NCBI RefSeq assembly: GCF_001661345.1 | Contig: NW_017962919.1 | Coordinates: forward strand, 186,001 to 250,000 | DNA from: Ascoidea rubescens DSM 1968 | Lineage: Eukaryota > Ascomycota > Saccharomycetes > Ascoideales > Ascoideaceae | Direction: 5' to 3' | DNA length: 64,000 bases | Part shown: piece by piece, positions 59,426-64,000 of the stretch | Layout of the letters: each line of letters begins with the position of its first letter | How positions within the stretch are numbered: the stretch's first letter is position 1 | Translations under genes and position numbers: made by a program | Notes under the pieces: generated by a model | Told to the model about the DNA's origin: nothing | Database searches by the model: none | Seen by the model: only the letters and a program-made list of their open reading frames with translations

Positions 59426-60060
59426 GTGACTAGTGTTTTTACTCATGTAGATATCCACTCTGATATGCGCAACAATGAACCTCTTCGATTGGCCGATCTT
59501 GAGTATCCTGTGAAGCTTAAGATGCTACAAAGGTCAGTACTTGGAGTCAAACAATCCTATTTCTCTTTCTACAAAAACGTGCTGTTTGCAGTCCAAACAT
59601 ATGAGTTTCAGCAAGTTTGCGCTGAAATAGGTGTGTTCTTCTTTTTGAAGAACAAGCACCACTGTACGATTGGATTATATGATGATGATTGGGTTGATCC
59701 AATTCGTTGGAAGCAGTGATGGAATTGGTGAAATGATATCTCCGTCCATTGTTCAAAATGATAGGTCATGGAATATTTTGCGTCGTTCGCTTGAACTGGA
59801 TGTTGCTCGAAATCAGAAACGGATTGATGAATCATTGAAAATGTACGTCGGAGAAATTGTTCAACTGTCTAAAGTGGAGGAGTCTCATAAGCAGGCTACA
59901 CCAATGGTAATTAATCTATGCAGTGTGCTACTTGAACTCGTCGCTTTGAGTGAGATGCTGATCTGTTTTCAGTTTTCGAATCAACCAATGAATATTGGCA
60001 TTTGGCCGCAAACTGCTTAGTGTATTTTATTGCATTCGAAGATGCCTTACCAATTCGAAA
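59426..60060 (+). mobile_element. Reverse transcriptase remnant (copia fossil 3)
   Basis: Frame 59426-59719 contains SVFTHVDIHSDM (for AFLxGDI), LQRSVLGVKQSYFSFYKN (for the KSLYGLKQ-x-x-x-WY block) and IGLYDDDWVD, with the catalytic Y-x-DD at 59678-59689. Frame 59670-60020 then has MYVGEIVQLSKVEESHKQAT, which fits the Y-x-x-x-L-x-x-F and TP segment of the thumb. At 59985-60050 EYWHLAAN leads into the K-R-V-L-R-Y-L segment. All are in the correct order. This is the strongest RT in the window. It is broken and cannot act. Confidence 0.92.
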
Positions 60061-60189
60061 GTTAGGTGCACCAACTAAACATTCTCTTAGTTGTGCCAAG
60101 CAGGTGGCAACATATTTCAACACCAATCCTTCGACAGATCATAAGAGAGATTTTGCTTCAGATGATATAGCATGATTCAATAACAGTCA

Positions 60190-60493
60190 TAGTGCTGCGG
60201 ACACTGGTCATCGATCATCCGCGGGTGTGAACTTGTATTTCATGAATCAGAAGCAAGTAACATGGAATTGAAAAAGTTGGCCTAGAGGGTTTTCGCGACT
60301 TGTGATGCTCAATATATTTCACGTACTGAAGCTGTCAAAAATAGCTGTCCTCCAATCGGAGTTCTGGCGATATATTGGTACAACTGTTGAAACACCAATT
60401 GTCAACAGTGAGAGCAATTTTGCGATGAATTTTGGTTCCCATCACACAAATCTCGCAGGTAACCAGCTGTTTAAAACACGTTTGACGTTATGA
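60190..60493 (+). mobile_element. RNase H remnant (copia fossil 3)
   Basis: At about 60190-60250 a frame reads SAADTGHRSSAGVNLYFMN, the place of DADWAGD-x-x-x-R-x-ST-x-GYVFxL. A neighbouring frame at about 60300-60345 reads CDAQYISRTEAVKN, fitting the EAEYxAxxEA motif. A later segment (NSESNFAMNFGSHHTN, about 60400-60450) stands for the DNQSAIxLxxNPxxHxRT end of the domain. The match is clear. It is broken. Confidence 0.8.
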
Positions 60494-60849
60494 AAGCCAT
60501 CTTCAATGTTTCTTTTGCCATTGCAATAGTCCATTCCGAATGCATTAGTTCTGACATTTTAAGTGAGGTGTTTGGAGCGGCAGTGTCAAAAATGCTTAAG
60601 GATGTGCTTTAGCAATTTTTTCATCCATCGCTGTGGTTTTGATGCTTTCACTGGTCTGGTTTTGGCTACAAATCAATAGTTGTTTGATTTCTTGTTGATT
60701 CAGCGACCGTACAGTCACTCATTCAAATTTCTTGTAGTGCCGATGTTATATCGACAACAATCATAATTCAACTGTGTTACTTGTTTTCATTGTGATTTGC
60801 AAATCGTGTACGATGCTATAATAAAGTAGCTGCACATAGCTGTGATTAG

Positions 60850-61480
60850 TTAACTCTCTGTTCTTTGTTTTGTTTTTTTGATGCTTGCAATTTGATTGCT
60901 TCTAGAAGTTTATAGTTGTATCAACATCAGTTGCTCTGAAAAATGTGTGTTCCCGGACGATCCAAATTGCGATTTGACAAACTGGCAGCTTACCAGTCTT
61001 GACGGACAACGCATGAAACTTTGCGGTTTCTCACAGCACGAATGAGATGATGACCCATCCTAGAGAAAGCACATACAGGTATTTCAATTGCGTTAATTTC
61101 TCTCACCCCAAAATGGCTTTGGGGCAAAAACCGAGGACCGGACTTGAATCATTTTTTCTGTGTAAGTGAGCAGATCCCAAAAACAATTTTTCTCACCCAC
61201 AACCTCAACCCGCTCAACCATCGGGAGCAGTCATTTGCTGGCTATCTAAAGCAGTTCAGTACATTCACCTATCGTCTGAAGTTCCGTTTCCTTGTGCAGC
61301 AGAGATTATTGTCGGGCTCCCGCTTGCTTACATTCAGTTCCGAGGTCTGCCTCTAGTCTGCTTTTGTGATCGTCGGTGATGAAACCCACTTTCTGATTTA
61401 ACCGTTGGAGATGTCATTTGAGGTTGCTATTTTTATAAATCTCTGCACCTTATTATATTATCGTCCACTTGCTAGATCAT
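60850..61480. other. Unassigned stretch after copia fossil 3 with a perfect hairpin
   Basis: A G+C-rich patch at about 61090-61330 contains the perfect stem-loop CCCCAAA-atggc-TTTGGGG at 61106-61124, followed by a G/A-rich stretch. The 70-codon frame 61144-61356 overlaps it but may be a product of composition. The 3' LTR of copia fossil 3 is expected somewhere between 60.5 and 61.2 kb but could not be delimited. Confidence 0.3.
61106..61124. repeat. Perfect 7-bp stem-loop
   Basis: CCCCAAA and TTTGGGG are separated by five bases. There is no T-tract, promoter or coding end next to it that would explain it as a terminator. In a eukaryotic setting it could be a transposon end or chance. Confidence 0.5.
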
Positions 61481-62260
61481 TATGGAACGATGTATTTGGA
61501 ATTAAAATCATTTGCGCCGCGCCTTTTAGCTGATTCATGACATGCAGTGTTTTGGGCTTTTCCGCTGACGACTTTAAGTCGGTCAGCATCTGCTACCAGC
61601 GCATCTTTGGGATTGTGCGTGACCTAACTGACTTTGGTATAGAAAAGATTTCCGATGTGTGTCAGGTAGGGTCTTCTTAAAACCCTCTTTGCAGTAAGAT
61701 ATTCTTATGGAATCACTACACAGAATTGGGAGAGAATATCAGAATGTCTTGTCGCGCATCGAAGAGAATGTATTGCAGTAAAAAAGTATGGAACATAGTC
61801 AATCAAGTATCAATTTGCCGGCCCCTATTACAGACGATTGGGTTGGATCGCAAGGCGTCAGCGGAGCACAACGGTGATCTACTTCGAGGCACGGATTATA
61901 GGTATGCCACAAGCTCCGAGTGGCCAGCTTTGACTTAGTATTAAATACTCAGACGACGTGCGTGCAGGCCATGGTTTTATAAATAATTCAAATGATGATT
62001 CTCGTTGACGGAGCAATTACCAGCCGTCAGTGTGAATTCTGGTCTCCAGTGATCGCCTGACGGGCGCAAAAGAGTGGGCGCGTACCATGATTAGGGCATG
62101 TATATCTAATCATTGTGAGGTAAATGAACTAAATGGCTTTCAGCTTTTGGAATCTGCGCCGCACTTCCATGGCCCTATTGAAGCAGCAAGCAACGAGAGA
62201 TGGAAGATTCCTTTGTGTTGCTGGCTAAGAACGTTACTCCGGCAACGTCTCTTTTCAATA
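61480..62260 (+). other. Plus-strand coding-like stretch, unassigned
   Basis: Three segments are protein-like on the plus strand: about 61490-61670 (DFKSVSICYQRIFGIVRDLT), frame 61726-61938 (NIVNQVSICRPLLQTIGLDR and a later DLLRGTDYRYATSSEW), and about 62045-62225 (AKEWARTMIRACISNHCEV, then ESAPHFHGPIEAASNERW). They may be parts of one decayed element lying between copia fossil 3 and the gypsy-like RT. No domain is recognised. Confidence 0.28.
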
Positions 62261-62837
62261 AAATAGAAAACCAGTAATACAATTAAACTGTTAGCGTACT
62301 ACAAATAATATTACAGTGGCACCATCAACGAGAGAAATGACAAAATATATTAATCAGTTCAACGAAGAACGACGAATCCAACAGATTCACAACCATCACC
62401 AATTAAGTCGTTGAAGCAGTCCACTGAGATATTTGAACGTTGGCGATTATCCAATTTAGTCAACCATTTAGCAATACTCTTTTGAGTATCAGCTGTTGCA
62501 AGGAACAACGCAATATTTAGCAACCAGTTAATAAAATGTTAGTGGATAAAAAATCCCTGAACTATCCGCAACTTGTGAGATGGTTGTGAATGTTGATATC
62601 GAAGTTGTTATCAGAGTTTATAATTGGTTCATTAAAATTTGCGCCTGTTAATGGGAAGATCTCCATTGAGACCAGAGGTTCATTGACTACTTTGGTGAGC
62701 CAACTTGACTGAGTTGCACAAATCAGCAAGACCATCATGTTCTACCCATCAAAATGCAAGTAATGTTTTTTTGATTAATGAGAAATAAATACGGACAAAC
62801 TGCTTTTCAATCACCAATATCTGGGGCTCAATCAGTC
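62260..62837. other. Nothing recognised
   Basis: AT-rich sequence with frames under 60 codons. It could hold the continuation of the gypsy-like element on the minus strand, but no motif is visible. Confidence 0.3.
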
Positions 62838-63760
62838 TCAGAGTATCCATCTCACTCCAACGAAAAGCAAGCTCGGTAGTGGACAGTCAATGATTTTGTG
62901 ATCGACAAGCTGAGCACCTTTTGAGCACAGCCTTGATGCATCAAGCACCTGCTCTGAGGTATTGACTGATTTCTCCAGTATCCAGGTCAATAGTTTAGGG
63001 AAAACCAATTGCGGCAAAACGCAACGATCTAACATTACATCTGGAAACTGTTGAGTTCAAACCATCCAACCCAGACACATTTGTTTCGAGTAGCACATTG
63101 AATTGGGAAATAATCATTGGGGTGATACCGAATAAGTCCCTTCTATTATAAACAGTTTTGCGGTGAGTCTCACGAAGGTCAACAAAGGTAGTCAAAAGTC
63201 TAGGGTTGTTTAAAAATTTAAAGTCCAAGAAAGCAACCCAAACTTAGGGCAAGGAATTTCATTTTGATTAATAAACTGATATGCGAGGGGACCAGTTGGT
63301 GCTTTGCATTTGATGATCAAGCAACAATAACATAATTTAGATATAATCCTAGAAATCTGTGTTGTTCGTCTCCGAAAGACAAAGCATGTCCATCCGAACT
63401 GAAGGGCATTGACATCCAACCGGTTGAAAACAATTTTACATACTTTGGCAAAACCATAAAGGAGATTGTTTGACCCAACAAATTAATTTTTGTATCTTCC
63501 ACACCATCAAAGGATGCTCACTGTTCAGATGTTAGGAAGGTGGTTTAATTGAAGTTTATCGTCCATATCATTTTGAACAAATTCTGCTGTCACATTCATT
63601 CGATGAGCACAGCATGACCTTGATGAAGAAACCGCATGAAAGACACAACCACAGTGGCACCCAATTACGAAAATGAATGCGCCGGAATAATCAACATCAT
63701 CAATCCGAAAGTTGCTTTTAGCCACTACTCAAGCTTTTCCTGAATCACTTTTTAGTGCAG
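62838..63760 (-). mobile_element. Probable Ty3/gypsy reverse transcriptase fossil
   Basis: The minus frame 63502-63317 contains WMSMPFSSDGHALSF at about 63412-63370. It fits the gypsy RT block where a W/F-x-x-MPFG-L-x-x-AP-x-x-F motif is followed by a helix (HRFLGLYLNYVIV) running to the catalytic strand. Just downstream another frame has HQLVPSHISLLIKM and an LALSLGCFLG segment, the place of H-x-x-x-L-x-x-x-L and L-x-x-KC-x-F. Frames at 63228-62995 and 63035-62838 follow on the same strand. Protease and integrase were not found, and the upstream part of the element may lie beyond the window edge. It is broken, and family assignment is moderate. Confidence 0.45.
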
Positions 63761-64000
63761 CCCATTTTGTAAACACGTAACCACAGCTGTCAAATGCTGT
63801 TCCACACATATGATGAGGCAACAGATAAATATTTTGATCATGCATTGCTGAAGCATTGACTGACAAGTAACTTTGTTGATTGGGTCTGCTCGACTTCGTT
63901 GGGCAGTACTAACGGCATTATGGCAGCAGCCAATGATGTATAGCGAAACACGTCTTAATTGTTATCCTTTTATCGTTTGTAAACAATAACGCTATTTTCT
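63760..64000. other. Right edge, nothing recognised
   Basis: Short AT-rich stretch without a frame or motif. It may be the upstream part of the gypsy-like element on the minus strand. Confidence 0.3.

Larger units (their letters stand above)
56900..60850 (+). mobile_element. Ty1/copia LTR retrotransposon fossil 3
   Basis: The most legible element in the window, plus orientation: Gag start at about 56926, integrase at about 58050-58400, RT at about 59426-60060 and RNase H at about 60190-60470. Domain order is that of Ty1/copia, and the coding span of about 3.6 kb is within or slightly below the normal range. Frames of up to 116 codons survive, and motifs are closer to consensus than in fossils 1 and 2, so it is probably the youngest of the three. 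It is still broken many times, and LTRs could not be paired by eye. Confidence 0.9.

Overview
The window looks like a gene-poor stretch of an animal nuclear genome. It is AT-rich (about one third G+C by eye), and the longest uninterrupted Met-start frame in 64 kb is only 161 codons. It contains no recognisable intact host gene, rRNA, tRNA, operon or CRISPR array. Almost everything recognisable is a decayed retroelement or a decayed host-gene copy. The animal assignment rests on a cytochrome P450 fragment resembling CYP2-clan enzymes, a tandem cold-shock-domain fragment resembling CSDE1/UNR, and a mixture of Ty1/copia elements and an I/Jockey-like LINE. The species cannot be told from the sequence. 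All identifications come from reading motifs by eye, with no database search.

Layout. 1-2.3 kb: unassigned, with one open frame of about 107 codons. 3.3-4.0 kb (+): P450 pseudogene. About 6.2-12 kb (+): Ty1/copia fossil 1, with zinc knuckle, protease, integrase, reverse transcriptase (RT) and RNase H in the expected order. About 13-14.4 kb (+): two unassigned open frames. About 16.2-22.6 kb (+): Ty1/copia fossil 2, with zinc knuckle and protease at 17.2-17.4, integrase at 18.1, RT at 20.4-21.4 and RNase H at 21.8-22.0 kb. About 25.9-31.1 kb (-): LINE fossil with an ORF1-like frame, an endonuclease start, the RT palm and the RT C-terminal part. 34.9-35.5 kb (-): two tandem cold-shock domains in one decayed frame. 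35.9-36.7 kb (+): unassigned frame with a Cys pair region. 38.9 kb: a G+C-rich cluster of three perfect stem-loops. About 41-56.4 kb: a long block in which most coherent decayed frames lie on the minus strand and match no family I know. About 56.9-60.8 kb (+): Ty1/copia fossil 3, the clearest of the three. 62.8-63.8 kb (-): probable Ty3/gypsy RT fragment.

The genes do not work together as a system. The window reads as a graveyard of retroelements, plus at least two host-gene copies that appear to have no introns. The part most likely to hold something undescribed is the 41-56 kb block: several frames of 100-250 codons look protein-like over long spans, share orientation, and carry no motif of LTR elements, LINEs or common DNA transposons that I can see. 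It could be an old virus-like integration or a degenerate large element, and only profile searches can decide.
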